DNA of 64,000 bases from the NCBI GenBank assembly GCA_003574685.1, contig QOCQ01000006.1, positions 62,001-126,000 on the forward strand. The letters are read 5' to 3'. The stretch's first letter is position 1. The number at the start of each line of letters is the position of its first letter. The DNA is from Rhodospirillaceae bacterium SYSU D60007 (GTDB lineage Bacteria > Pseudomonadota > Alphaproteobacteria > Reyranellales > Reyranellaceae). Below, piece after piece: positions 23,872-32,682 of the stretch. Made by a program: the position numbers and the translations under genes. Under the pieces are notes generated by a model. The model had not been told where the DNA came from. It ran no database searches and worked only from the letters and a program-made list of their open reading frames with translations.

Positions 23872-25536
23872 ATGCGCGGACGTCATGTGTTCATGCAAAG
23901 CCTGGTCAAGCACGGTGTGCGCCATATCTTCGGCAACCCCGGCACTACCGAGAGTCCCCTGATCGACAGCCTGCCGGAGTATCCGCAGATCGACTATATC
24001 GTGGCGCTGCATGAAGGCGTGGCGCTGGGCGCCGCCAGCTTCTATGCCCAGGCGACGGGCCGCACCGGCGTGGTCAATCTGCATGTCGCGCCCGGACTCG
24101 GCAATGCGCTGGGCATGCTCTACGGCGCGCTCAAGGCGTCCTCGCCCCTGGTGGTGACGGCCGGCCAGCAGGATACGCGCATGCGCCTGCGCGAACCGCT
24201 GCTGGGCCACGATCTGGTCGCCATGGCAGCGCCGGTCACCAAGTGGAGCGTGCAGGCTGAACGAGCTGACGAACTCGGCCCCCTGCTGCGCCGCGCTTTC
24301 AAGATCGCCAGCGATCCGCCGGCCGGACCTGTGTTCGTATCGCTGCCGATCGACGTGATGGGGCAGGAAACCGCCATCGAATCCGTCGGGCCCGGCACGC
24401 TCTTCCGCGCAGCGCTGCCCGATCCCGCCGGCATCGCCGAAATCGTGCGCCTGCTGCTGGCCAGCCGGCAGCCGGCGATCGTGGCTGGCGACGATGTGGC
24501 ACGCGCCGATGCCACCCAGGCGCTGGTGGCGCTGGCTGAAGCCGTTGGCGCGCCGGTGTGGGTCGAGGGCCTGCGCCACCACGTATCGTTCCCGACCGCG
24601 CATCCCAATGCGCGCGGCGCCCTGCCGTTCGACGCAGCGGCCATCCGCAAGGCGCTGGACGGGGCCGACCTCGTGCTGCTGGCCGGCGGGCCGTTCTTCG
24701 AGGAGGTGTGGTTTGCCGCCGGTGATCCCTTTCCGGAAGGCGCCGCGGTGGTCCAGCTCGAGGAGTCGCACGAGCGGCTGGCCTTCAACTTCGCACCGCG
24801 AGCGGGGCTGGTCGGGCAGATGCATCATACGTTGCGTGCGCTGCATGACGGGATCGTGTCTGCTGCCGATGAGGCTTTCCGGTCGGCAGCGGCGCGGCGC
24901 AACGTGGCACTCAAGTCTGCCCGCGAAGCCGACGTAGCGGCCCAGCGGGTGCGGGCCGGGAAGGCGTGGAACCGCACGCCCATCTCCATGCCGCGCGCCA
25001 TGGCCGAAATTCGGGCGGCCCTGCCCGCCAATGCAGTGGTGGTCGATGAAGCGATCACCGCCAACATTGATCTGGCGCGCACCTTCGATTTCGAGCGGCC
25101 GGGCGACTATTACAGCGGCCGCGGTGGCGGCATCGGTCAGGGCTTGGCCGGTGCGCTCGGGGTCAAGCTGGCGCATGCCGACCGGTCGGTGGTGGCGATC
25201 TCGGGCGATGGGTCCGCGATGTACAGCATCCAGGCGCTATGGACGGCGGCGCATCACGGCCTGGGCATTGTGTTCGTGATCCTCAGCAACCGCGAATACC
25301 GCGTCCTGAAGCACAATCTCGACACCTACCGCCAGCGTTTCGCCGAACTGGCCAACCACCCCTACCCGCACATGGATCTGGCCAGCCCCGAGCTCGGCTT
25401 CGTGCACATGGCCCGCGGCATGGGCGTGGAGGGCACGCTGGTGTCGAATCCCGATGCGCTGCGCGGCGTGCTGGAGGACGCCCTGAAATCCGGCCGTCCG
25501 CATCTGATCGAGGTGCTGATCGAAGGCAAGCGCTGA
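23872..25536 (+). CDS. ThDP-dependent decarboxylase, benzoylformate decarboxylase-like
   Basis: 554 aa with the three-domain ThDP layout. PYR domain 1 to about 175 with activating Glu in LHEGVALG and the benzoylformate-decarboxylase active-site His in VNLHVAPGLGNALG; a central domain about 190-330; and PP domain about 350-554 with the diphosphate motif GDGSAMYSIQALWTAAHHGLG (here in part) ending in SNREYRVLK. The product is probably a 2-oxoacid decarboxylase or a carboligase; benzoylformate itself is inferred from family resemblance. It is divergent from the FAD monooxygenase and convergent with the LLM gene. Confidence 0.9.
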   Translation: MRGRHVFMQSLVKHGVRHIFGNPGTTESPLIDSLPEYPQIDYIVALHEGVALGAASFYAQATGRTGVVNLHVAPGLGNALGMLYGALKASSPLVVTAGQQDTRMRLREPLLGHDLVAMAAPVTKWSVQAERADELGPLLRRAFKIASDPPAGPVFVSLPIDVMGQETAIESVGPGTLFRAALPDPAGIAEIVRLLLASRQPAIVAGDDVARADATQALVALAEAVGAPVWVEGLRHHVSFPTAHPNARGALPFDAAAIRKALDGADLVLLAGGPFFEEVWFAAGDPFPEGAAVVQLEESHERLAFNFAPRAGLVGQMHHTLRALHDGIVSAADEAFRSAAARRNVALKSAREADVAAQRVRAGKAWNRTPISMPRAMAEIRAALPANAVVVDEAITANIDLARTFDFERPGDYYSGRGGGIGQGLAGALGVKLAHADRSVVAISGDGSAMYSIQALWTAAHHGLGIVFVILSNREYRVLKHNLDTYRQRFAELANHPYPHMDLASPELGFVHMARGMGVEGTLVSNPDALRGVLEDALKSGRPHLIEVLIEGKR

Positions 25537-25554
25537 GCGACGGAAGGGCAGGCG

Positions 25555-26802
25555 TCAATCGTCGCCGGTGCCAGCCTTCTTCGCCGCCGCTTCCTTCTCT
25601 GCCATGCGCGCCTTGAGCTGCTCGGGCGTGAGCCGCACGATGTGCTCGTTCTGGTGGGCAAAGATGTCGTAGGGCTGCGTGTCGAGCTCTTCCAGCGTGA
25701 TCTCGCGCGCCAGCACCTTTCGCTTCCATTCCTGGTGTTCGGCGTCGGCGGCATGGAACTCCGGCATCACCTCGCGGGCAAACAATTGCAGCGAGTCGCA
25801 GATATCCTTGTGGCTGGTTCGGCCGGCCTGGTTGAGCAGGATCACCTGATCGACCCGGCTTTGCTGGAACTGCCGCAGCTTCCGCCGGATGGTGTCGGGC
25901 GAGCCGATCAGGCCGGCATCCAGCGCCTTCTTTTCTTCCGGACCGCCGCGCCAGCTCTGATATTCCTGCCACAAATTGCTGGTGCCAGGCGCATCGACGC
26001 CTTTGCGGCCGTAATACGAGAGGGCGAAGATGAAGAACGTCCAGCCGGCCGCCTTGGCGAGCGCCTCCTCGTCGGTGGGGGCGCACATGAAGCCCGCCAC
26101 CATGGCAATGTTGGGGTTCGATGGATAGTCGGCCAGCTTTGCCGGGTTGTTCAGCATGTTGTTGTAGTATTTGTGCACCCAGGCGCGCGCCGCTTCGGGC
26201 GTCACGAAGGTGAAGCCCAGCGCACCCATGCCCCATTCGCCGGCCTTGCCGATGGTCTGGATGTTGGAGCAGGCGACCCAGAGCGGTGGATGCGGTTTCT
26301 GATACGGCTTGGGAATGACGTTGCGGGGCGGGAAGTCGTAGTACTGGCCGTGGAACTCCCAGTTCTCGTTCGTGAACATCGGGACGATGGCCTTCACGGC
26401 CTCCTCCCAGCGCTCGCGCTTGTCGCGCACCCGGATGCCGAACGGATGCAGCTCGGCGGGTCCGGCAGCCTCGCCCATCCCCAGATCGACCCGACCGCCC
26501 GATAACAGGTCCAGCGTCGCCACCTTCTCGGCCACACGATGGGGCTGGTTGGTGGTCAACTGGATCACGCCATGCCCGAGGCGGATACGCCGGGTGCGCT
26601 GGCTGGCGGCGCCGAGGAACACCTCCGGCGCCGAGGAGTGGGAATACTCCTCCAGAAAGTGGTGCTCTACCTCCCAGGCGTAGTCGTAGCCCAGCCGGTC
26701 GGCGAGCTCGATCTGGGTCAGTGAATCCTGCAGCAACTGGTACTCGCTGCGTTCCGTCCAGGGACGCGGGAGCTGGTGTTCGTAGAAAATGCCAAACTTC
26801 AT
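25555..26802 (-). CDS. LLM-class flavin-dependent oxidoreductase
   Basis: 415 aa bacterial-luciferase-like flavoprotein (FMNH2-dependent monooxygenase or F420-type fold). Starts MKFGIFYEHQLPRPW; typical TIM-barrel segments are YDYAWEVEHHFLEEYSH, RIRLGHGVIQLTTNQPHRVAEKVATLD (here in part), GRVDLGMGEAA and a C-terminal VILLNQAGR. The frame is open 32 codons before the ATG at 26802 but without family match. The substrate is unknown. It ends 18 nt from the convergent ThDP decarboxylase stop, closing the catabolic cluster. Confidence 0.9.
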   Translation of the reverse strand: MKFGIFYEHQLPRPWTERSEYQLLQDSLTQIELADRLGYDYAWEVEHHFLEEYSHSSAPEVFLGAASQRTRRIRLGHGVIQLTTNQPHRVAEKVATLDLLSGGRVDLGMGEAAGPAELHPFGIRVRDKRERWEEAVKAIVPMFTNENWEFHGQYYDFPPRNVIPKPYQKPHPPLWVACSNIQTIGKAGEWGMGALGFTFVTPEAARAWVHKYYNNMLNNPAKLADYPSNPNIAMVAGFMCAPTDEEALAKAAGWTFFIFALSYYGRKGVDAPGTSNLWQEYQSWRGGPEEKKALDAGLIGSPDTIRRKLRQFQQSRVDQVILLNQAGRTSHKDICDSLQLFAREVMPEFHAADAEHQEWKRKVLAREITLEELDTQPYDIFAHQNEHIVRLTPEQLKARMAEKEAAAKKAGTGDD

Positions 26803-27043
26803 TTGCGCTTTCCTGGCGATGGCAGCGGCTGCCCCGATTAGAGGCCCGGTCGCCGGCGGGGTGTCAACGCGCCCGGCGCAGATCTGCTGTCCCGGCAATG
26901 CGCGGCGTTTCGCCCCGACAAGCCAGTCACCTTCCGGTCAGGTCCGTCTCAGACTGGTTTTGCATGGTAAGTTTTGTCGGCCGTAGTATGTAGCGGACCT
27001 TGGTGGCCGCCTGAATCGCATTCGCGGCCGCTCCTGGCCGGAC

Positions 27044-28033
27044 ATGAATTTCAGCCACACGTTTGTCGTACCCTCGCACAACCACGGCGCGTACATCGGC
27101 CGGACGATCGAGTCGCTGCTCAGGCAGACCCGGCCTGGTTCCGAGATCGTCGTCTGCGAGGACCACAGCACCGATCACACGATGCAGGTCCTTGAGAGAT
27201 TTGGCGGCCGGATCCGGATCGTGCGGCCGCCCGAGCATCGCGGCATGGCCCATGCGTGGAACTGGGGCGTGCAGCATGCCCGCGGCGAGTGGATTTCGGT
27301 CATGGGTGCCGATGACGTCGCTCTGCCGGATTTCGTCGGCACCATCAGTGCGGCGCTGAACGCTCATCCGGGCGCCGTTCTCGCCAGCGGCGAAGTCAAT
27401 CAGATCGACGGTGAGGACCGGTACATCCGGACGCTCATGACCCTCTCGGCTCGCCCCGTCAGCTCTCCACCTGAGACGCTCTACATGCAGGCGGCGGCCA
27501 ACATGGTTCAGGCAGCCGCCCATTGCTTCCGGCGGGATGGCTGGGAGAAGACCGGCGGCTTCGACTCACGACTGGAGCTGTTCGGGGACTGGGGTCTGTG
27601 GCTCAAACTGGCGCCCCTGGGTGAGTTCGTCCACGTGCACAGGGTGATCGCGAATTATCGCATCAACTATCGCCCCGGCCTGGCACGCCAGCGCATGCCG
27701 CAGGCGATGCGTGACCTCTCGATCATCCAGCGGATCATCATCCCGGAAGTGGCGCGCGCAATGCCGGGTACCGACCTGGGCAGGCTTCGCAAGGCCAGCC
27801 TTCGGTGCTTTCGCGGCATGCTGGCGGATGCCGGCCGGGTACTTGAACGGCAGGATCGGAAGGTTGCCGGCGACTGCGTGGGTGATTGGGCCCGCGAGAT
27901 CGGGGCGGAGGCGCTGCTTGGCCGGTTTGTCTCAGGCCAGCGGGTCAGCGCGGGGTGGCGCGGCAGTTCCTTGCGGCGCGCGTTGCGGCAGATCTACCAG
28001 CAAGTCTTCATGCGCACGGCGCAGGGTTTGTAA
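27044..28033 (+). CDS. Family 2 glycosyltransferase (copy A)
   Basis: 329 aa GT-A fold enzyme, transferring a sugar from a nucleotide-sugar, probably for a surface glycan. N-terminal FVVPSHNHGAYIGRTIESLL (residues 6-25) and SEIVVCEDHSTDHT are the nucleotide-binding part; the metal-binding acidic motif lies in ISVMGADDVALPDF (about residues 84-97). It aligns from end to end with the gene at 29343-30311, so the two are paralogues. Its last 26 nt overlap the convergent GT4 gene. Confidence 0.9.
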   Translation: MNFSHTFVVPSHNHGAYIGRTIESLLRQTRPGSEIVVCEDHSTDHTMQVLERFGGRIRIVRPPEHRGMAHAWNWGVQHARGEWISVMGADDVALPDFVGTISAALNAHPGAVLASGEVNQIDGEDRYIRTLMTLSARPVSSPPETLYMQAAANMVQAAAHCFRRDGWEKTGGFDSRLELFGDWGLWLKLAPLGEFVHVHRVIANYRINYRPGLARQRMPQAMRDLSIIQRIIIPEVARAMPGTDLGRLRKASLRCFRGMLADAGRVLERQDRKVAGDCVGDWAREIGAEALLGRFVSGQRVSAGWRGSSLRRALRQIYQQVFMRTAQGL

Positions 28034-29249
28034 CGGCCGCGAGTGCCGCTTTAAGGCCGGCGAGATTTTGCGCGAAATCCCACGCTCCGATGAGTCGGCG
28101 GCTCTCGGCACCCATGGCGGCAAGCCGCACCGGATCGGCGAGGGCCTCGCACAGTCTGCAGGCCAGGGCATCGATGTCGCCGAACGGATAGATAGCGCCA
28201 TTGGTGCCGTCGCGGATCAGATCGTAGGCTGCCCCGACGCGATCGCTGGCGATGACCGCCTTGCCTGCATTCATCACTTCGTTGACCACCAGCCCCCAGG
28301 TTTCATGCGCGGAGGGCAAGACGAACAGGTCGCAGAGCGCGTAGAGCGCGGCGAGCTGCTGCTGTGACTGAAAGCCCAGCAGGCGCACGGCATGCGCCAG
28401 ATCAAGCGCAGCAATGGCTGCCTCTGCCTGCGGTCGCAGCTCGCCGTCGCCAGCGATCAGCAGGACCGGCCGCTGGTTGGGAGGCATGGCGGACAGGGCG
28501 CGCGCGAAGGCCTGAATGAGGTCGAGCGGCGCCTTGCGCGGGATCAGCTTCGCCGCATAGAGGATGGTGTGTTGTCCTTCGGCAAGGCCCAGCTCGCTGC
28601 GCAGGGATGGCAGGAGCGGCAGCGACTCCGCGATGCGCGCCTGGAACCAGGCATTGTCGACCGCATAGCCGACGCGGAAGAACTTCCCGGGATCGATGCC
28701 GAGTTCGCGGTAGTGACGCTCGTTCATCGTGCCGACTGTGAGGTAGCCATCGACGCAGCGGTTCAGCAGGGCGAACAGTCCCCGCTTGATCGCACGTTTC
28801 GCGCCGCCCGTGCTGCGGCCCAGCCCGTTGGTTTCGTCGCGTAGCATCACGCGTACGCCAGCGCTGCGCGCAGCGATCATGGCCCAGAGATGCGGAACGC
28901 GCGCGTAGCCGTGAATCCACAGGGCATCGAACCGTCCGGCAAGAAGGCGCCGCCGCAGGCCCACGCTGAACGGCCGCCAGGCATCAAAATAGCGGTCACC
29001 GGGATAGCGCGTGCCTGGCAGCGCCGGCAGGACCTCGTGCGCGTAGCCCTCGAGCACGGGTACATCCCAGGCGATCGCCTGGCCGAATTCGGGATCGTCA
29101 TAGGTGCCGGCCGAGAAGGTCGAGGCGAAGAACACCTTCAGATGAATGTCGGGGTCATGGCCGATCAGACGCAAGAGCGGCGCCTGATACTGGATGGGAT
29201 GCGTGACCAGATACGCGAGGCGGTACTTCTTGCTGACAGCCTCCGGCAC
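28008..29249 (-). CDS. Family 4 glycosyltransferase
   Basis: 413 aa GT-B fold enzyme. The N-terminal acceptor domain begins KYRLAYLVTHPIQYQAPLLR. The donor-binding C-terminal domain contains TILYAAKLIPRKAPLDLIQAF, LLIAGDGELRPQ, VRLLGFQSQQQL and the family E-x7-E region near LPSAHETWGLVVNEVMNAGK. Translation is placed at GTG 29249 because GAGGA lies just upstream and family similarity begins there; the open frame runs 209 codons further, but that part is antisense to the next glycosyltransferase gene. It sits inverted between two GT2 paralogues. Confidence 0.88.
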   Translation of the reverse strand: MPEAVSKKYRLAYLVTHPIQYQAPLLRLIGHDPDIHLKVFFASTFSAGTYDDPEFGQAIAWDVPVLEGYAHEVLPALPGTRYPGDRYFDAWRPFSVGLRRRLLAGRFDALWIHGYARVPHLWAMIAARSAGVRVMLRDETNGLGRSTGGAKRAIKRGLFALLNRCVDGYLTVGTMNERHYRELGIDPGKFFRVGYAVDNAWFQARIAESLPLLPSLRSELGLAEGQHTILYAAKLIPRKAPLDLIQAFARALSAMPPNQRPVLLIAGDGELRPQAEAAIAALDLAHAVRLLGFQSQQQLAALYALCDLFVLPSAHETWGLVVNEVMNAGKAVIASDRVGAAYDLIRDGTNGAIYPFGDIDALACRLCEALADPVRLAAMGAESRRLIGAWDFAQNLAGLKAALAAVTNPAPCA

Positions 29250-29342
29250 GATCGGATGTCCTCGCTCTGGCAGATCGCGGCGCGGCGGGCCAGTATACGG
29301 ACTGCACCGCTGTCGGCCAGAGATTTCCTCAAGACGCTTGCA

Positions 29343-30311
29343 ATGGAATTCAGTCACTCCTTCGTAGTCCCCTCGTACAATCATGCACGATACGTGGGCG
29401 AGACCATCGAGTCGCTGCTGAACCAGCAGACGGGTGGATCGGAAATCGTCGTCAGCGACGACGGCAGCACCGACGGCTCGCGCGAGGTGATCGAGCGATA
29501 TCGTGATCGGGTGCGGATCGTCTACCCGCCGCGCCGCATGGGCATGATGGGCAACTACAACCATGCTGTCGCCCAGGCACGCGGCACATGGGTGTCGCTC
29601 ATGGGCTCGGACGACAGGGCGCTGCCAGGCTTCGTGACGGCGGTACGCGCTGCCGTCGCCGCCCACCCCGAAGCGGTGCTGGTCAGCGGCAACTACCAGC
29701 ATATCGATGGCGAAGGCCGGCTGCTGAAATCCGAGAAAGTACTGTCCGTGAAGCCCGTGGCGCCGCCGCCGGAGAACTTCCATACCCAGCTCGCAGCAGT
29801 GAAGGTCCATCCCGCCGCGCACGCATTCCGCAAGTCGATGTGGGAGAACGTCGGCGGCTTCGATGAAGCGATGCACCTCTACGGCGACTGGGCGCTATGG
29901 CTGAAACTCGCGGCCTGCGGCACGTTCGTACACCGCCGGGACTTCTTCTCGCAGTACCGCATCGAGTATCGCCCTGGTCTTGCACGCCGGCGCCTGCCGG
30001 AAGTCTTGCAGGATTCAGCGCGGATCGCGCTCGACGTCATTCCCGCCGTGGGGCGGCAGATTCCCGGCGCCGATCCGGTAATCATGGCGCGTGCAAGCCG
30101 CCAGCATTTCCGCCTGAGACTCTCGGAATGCGCGCGCGACCTCGGGCCGGACGAGCGAGGCTTTGCCGTCGAATTGTTGCGTCCGTGGGCGGAAGCCATC
30201 GGCGAAGTCGCGCTTCTCGATCGCTTTGCAGCCGGAGCGCGGATCTCGGGCGGCCTGCGCGATACGGCGGTGTGGCGCCTTGCCCGCGCCGCCTACAAGG
30301 CGGTGCGCTGA
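29343..30311 (+). CDS. Family 2 glycosyltransferase (copy B)
   Basis: 322 aa GT-A enzyme starting MEFSHSFVVPSYNHARYVG. Conserved features: SEIVVSDDGSTDGS (about residues 33-46), the acidic motif VSLMGSDDRALPGF (about 84-97) and the C-terminal FDEAMHLYGDWALWLKLA with the catalytic-base region. The whole chain, including LYGDWALWLKLA versus LFGDWGLWLKLA, parallels the protein encoded at 27044-28033. It is divergent from the GT4 gene with a 93-bp gap. Confidence 0.9.
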   Translation: MEFSHSFVVPSYNHARYVGETIESLLNQQTGGSEIVVSDDGSTDGSREVIERYRDRVRIVYPPRRMGMMGNYNHAVAQARGTWVSLMGSDDRALPGFVTAVRAAVAAHPEAVLVSGNYQHIDGEGRLLKSEKVLSVKPVAPPPENFHTQLAAVKVHPAAHAFRKSMWENVGGFDEAMHLYGDWALWLKLAACGTFVHRRDFFSQYRIEYRPGLARRRLPEVLQDSARIALDVIPAVGRQIPGADPVIMARASRQHFRLRLSECARDLGPDERGFAVELLRPWAEAIGEVALLDRFAAGARISGGLRDTAVWRLARAAYKAVR

Positions 30312-30384
30312 GCGGCGGTGCAGGCTTGCTCCCGGCGGCGCGCCTGCGCTAAGCCTTCGCCCCGCCGGCCCCCGGGAGATCGCC

Positions 30385-31086
30385 ATGGCCTATGTCATTC
30401 CGCCGCCGCCGACCGTCGGCGTTCCCGTCGCCGGCACGTCCGATCTGTTCCCGGTACGGCGCATCTACTGCGTCGGCCGCAATTATGCCGCCCACGCGCG
30501 CGAGATGGGCGGCGACCCCGACCGCGAACCGCCCTTCTTCTTTGCCAAACCGAGCGACGCCATTGTGGTGGCGGGTGATCCCGCGAACCCGGTGCGCATT
30601 GCCTATCCGCCGGCGACCAGGAACCTGCACCACGAAATGGAGCTGGTGGTGGCGATCGGGCGGGGCGGCGCCGATATCAAAGTGGAGAGGGCGCTGGAGC
30701 ACGTCTACGGCTATGCCGCCGGCCTCGACATGACCCGCCGCGATCTGCAGAACGCGGCGCGGGACAAGGGCCGTCCCTGGGACATGGGAAAGGGCTTCGA
30801 CCAGTCGGCGCCGATCGGCCTGATCTACCGCGCTGCGGAGATCGGCCATCCCGCTGCCGGAGAAATCCGGCTGGAAGTTTCAGGCAAGATCCGCCAGCAC
30901 GCCAATCTTAACGAGCTGATCTGGAACGTGCCCGAAACGATCTCCTGCCTGTCGGGCCTGGTGGCGCTGGGCCCCGGCGACCTGATCTACACCGGAACGC
31001 CGGAAGGCGTCGGCGCCGTGGTGGCGGGCGACACGCTGATCGGAACGGTCGAGGGGTGCGGCAGCGTCGCCATCACCTACGTGTGA
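30385..31086 (+). CDS. Fumarylacetoacetate hydrolase (FAH) family protein
   Basis: 233 aa. The FAH-fold signature is IYCVGRNYAAHAREMG (about residues 28-43), FFFAKPSDAIV, the metal-binding acidic ligands in LHHEMELVVAIG (about 80-91) and a further Asp in YAAGLDMTRRDLQ. TGTPEGVGAV closes the active site. Enzymes of this short type hydrolyse fumarylpyruvate/maleylpyruvate or decarboxylate oxaloacetate in aromatic catabolism. The start at 30385 has GGGAG upstream. It is convergent with the deaminase gene. Confidence 0.92.
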   Translation: MAYVIPPPPTVGVPVAGTSDLFPVRRIYCVGRNYAAHAREMGGDPDREPPFFFAKPSDAIVVAGDPANPVRIAYPPATRNLHHEMELVVAIGRGGADIKVERALEHVYGYAAGLDMTRRDLQNAARDKGRPWDMGKGFDQSAPIGLIYRAAEIGHPAAGEIRLEVSGKIRQHANLNELIWNVPETISCLSGLVALGPGDLIYTGTPEGVGAVVAGDTLIGTVEGCGSVAITYV

Positions 31087-31102
31087 CACAGCATCCGCGG
31101 CA

Positions 31103-31585
31103 TTAGTACCGCACCTTGTCCGGCTTTTCCTGCCAGGCCCTGAAGACGGCGCGGGCTTCTTCGGAAGGCAGATGCACGAAGGCGAGTGTGCGCTCGGCCG
31201 GCGGCAGCGGCACCTCGCGATAGATGAATTCGTCGTCGAAGCCGATCGCCGCCGCGTCGTGCCGGGTGCTGGCGTAGACGACACGCGCGGGACGCGCCCA
31301 GTAGATCGCACCCAGACACATCGGGCAGGGCTCGCAGCTCGTGTAGATGACGCAGCCGCGCAACTCGAAATGGCCCAGCGCCTGGCAGGCGGCGCGGATC
31401 GCCGTGATTTCGGCATGCGCGGTGGGATCCCGCGCCGACGTCACCTGGTTCCAGCCGCGCGACAGAACGGTACCGTCCCGCACGACCAGCGCACCGAACG
31501 GCCCGCCAAGGCCGGCCTCCATCTTCTCGCGCGCCAGCCGGATCGCCTCGCGCAGGAATTCCGCATCTCGTGCATCGCCTGTCAT
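31103..31585 (-). CDS. Nucleoside/guanine deaminase (CMP/dCMP-type zinc deaminase)
   Basis: 160 aa cytidine-deaminase-fold enzyme. Zinc motif 1 is TAHAEITAIRAA with His ligand and catalytic Glu (about residues 56-60); motif 2 is SCEPCPMCLGAIYWA with two Cys ligands (about 85-95). The sequence is closest in style to bacterial guanine deaminases (YWARPARVVYA, and the acidic FDDEFIYRE tail). It deaminates guanine or a nucleoside in purine salvage; exact substrate is an inference. It follows ypfJ by 25 nt on the same strand. Confidence 0.9.
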   Translation of the reverse strand: MTGDARDAEFLREAIRLAREKMEAGLGGPFGALVVRDGTVLSRGWNQVTSARDPTAHAEITAIRAACQALGHFELRGCVIYTSCEPCPMCLGAIYWARPARVVYASTRHDAAAIGFDDEFIYREVPLPPAERTLAFVHLPSEEARAVFRAWQEKPDKVRY

Positions 31586-31610
31586 GCGCCGGTCCGGTGC
31601 GCGCGGCGCA

Positions 31611-32561
31611 TCACAGCTCCTGCGTATTGAAGGTATCACAGGCACGTAGCTCGCCGCTCTGCAAGCCGCGCTGGAACCAGCGCTGGCGCTGCGCCGAGGT
31701 GCCATGGGTGAAGCTTTCGGGCTGCACGTAACCGCGCGCCTGGCGCTGGAGCCGGTCGTCGCCGATGGCGGCAGCGGCGCGCAGGCCCTCCTCGACATCG
31801 CCGGGCTCAAGAATCCGGCGCTTCTGATTGGCGTGGAACGCCCATGCACCGGCGAAGCAATCGGCCTGCAGTTCGGTCCGGACCTGCAACGCGTTGGCCT
31901 GGGTGCGGCTCATCCGGCTTTTCGCTTCCTGCACCTTGGCGAGAATGCCAAGCTGGTTCTGGATATGATGGCCGACCTCGTGCCCCAGCACATAGGCTTG
32001 CGCGAAATCGCCCGGTGCCCCGAAGCGCCGCGCGAGCTGATCATAGAATGACAGGTCGATGTACACGCGGTGGTCTTCCGGGCAGTAGAACGGTCCGACT
32101 GCCGCATCGGCCATGCCGCAGGCCGACCGCACGGCGCCCGAAAACAGCACCAGCCGCGGCTTCTGGTATTGCCGGTTCGCCTGGCGCGGCAGTTGCTCGT
32201 CCCACACTTCCTCGGTGCTGCCCAGCACGCGCGCGACGAACTGGCGCATCTCGTCGTCCCGGCCGACGCGGGTGCCGGGCTGGTCGGGCCGCATCGGCCG
32301 CATCTGCGGCGGCGCCGGCACGGGCTGGTACTGGCCGCCGCCGCTGCCGCCGCCCAGCAGCGCTGCCGGATCAAGGCCAAAGAACAGCGCCAGGACCACC
32401 ACGATCACCAGGCCCAGGCCGCCGCCGCCTATCGGCAGCGGCAGGCCGCCGCCACCGGGCCCGCGACCGCCGAAGCCGCCGCCGAACGGCGAGCCGCCGC
32501 TCGCGTCCGTCCCGCGCAGATCGTCCACGTTCTGGCTTTCGGGAGTCTCGTCGAGTCGCAT
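31611..32561 (-). CDS. ypfJ: Neutral zinc metallopeptidase YpfJ family
   Basis: 316 aa. A cytoplasmic Gly-rich N-terminus (residues about 22-48) precedes one TM helix (about 50-65), so the bulk is likely periplasmic. The peptidase domain has LGHEVGHHIQNQLG, where HEVGHH is the zinc/catalytic motif (about residue 195), and a downstream TELQADCFAG with the third zinc ligand. The end (GTSAQRQRWFQRGL) is typical of the family. Substrates are unknown. It lies upstream of the deaminase gene on the same strand. Confidence 0.93.
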   Translation of the reverse strand: MRLDETPESQNVDDLRGTDASGGSPFGGGFGGRGPGGGGLPLPIGGGGLGLVIVVVLALFFGLDPAALLGGGSGGGQYQPVPAPPQMRPMRPDQPGTRVGRDDEMRQFVARVLGSTEEVWDEQLPRQANRQYQKPRLVLFSGAVRSACGMADAAVGPFYCPEDHRVYIDLSFYDQLARRFGAPGDFAQAYVLGHEVGHHIQNQLGILAKVQEAKSRMSRTQANALQVRTELQADCFAGAWAFHANQKRRILEPGDVEEGLRAAAAIGDDRLQRQARGYVQPESFTHGTSAQRQRWFQRGLQSGELRACDTFNTQEL

Positions 32562-32682
32562 GGCAGCCTCCGTGGGCCCAGTATAGCCGGACTCTGTGTC
32601 GCACGGTCACTGCCGTTCCGTTCCCGCCCGGCCATCGTTTGGCGCTACACTGGCCGTTCGTCTCCTCAACGTCCCGGTCGCC

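Noticed and set aside
26803-27043. Possible small gene or RNA in the gap before GT2-A
   Set aside because: Short frames there have no ribosome-binding site or similarity, and no hairpin or promoter pair of convincing quality was found.
29250-29876. N-terminal extension of the GT4 gene by 209 codons
   Set aside because: It is antisense to the GT2-B gene and without similarity to glycosyltransferases; a GTG with ribosome-binding site at 29249 fits the family start.
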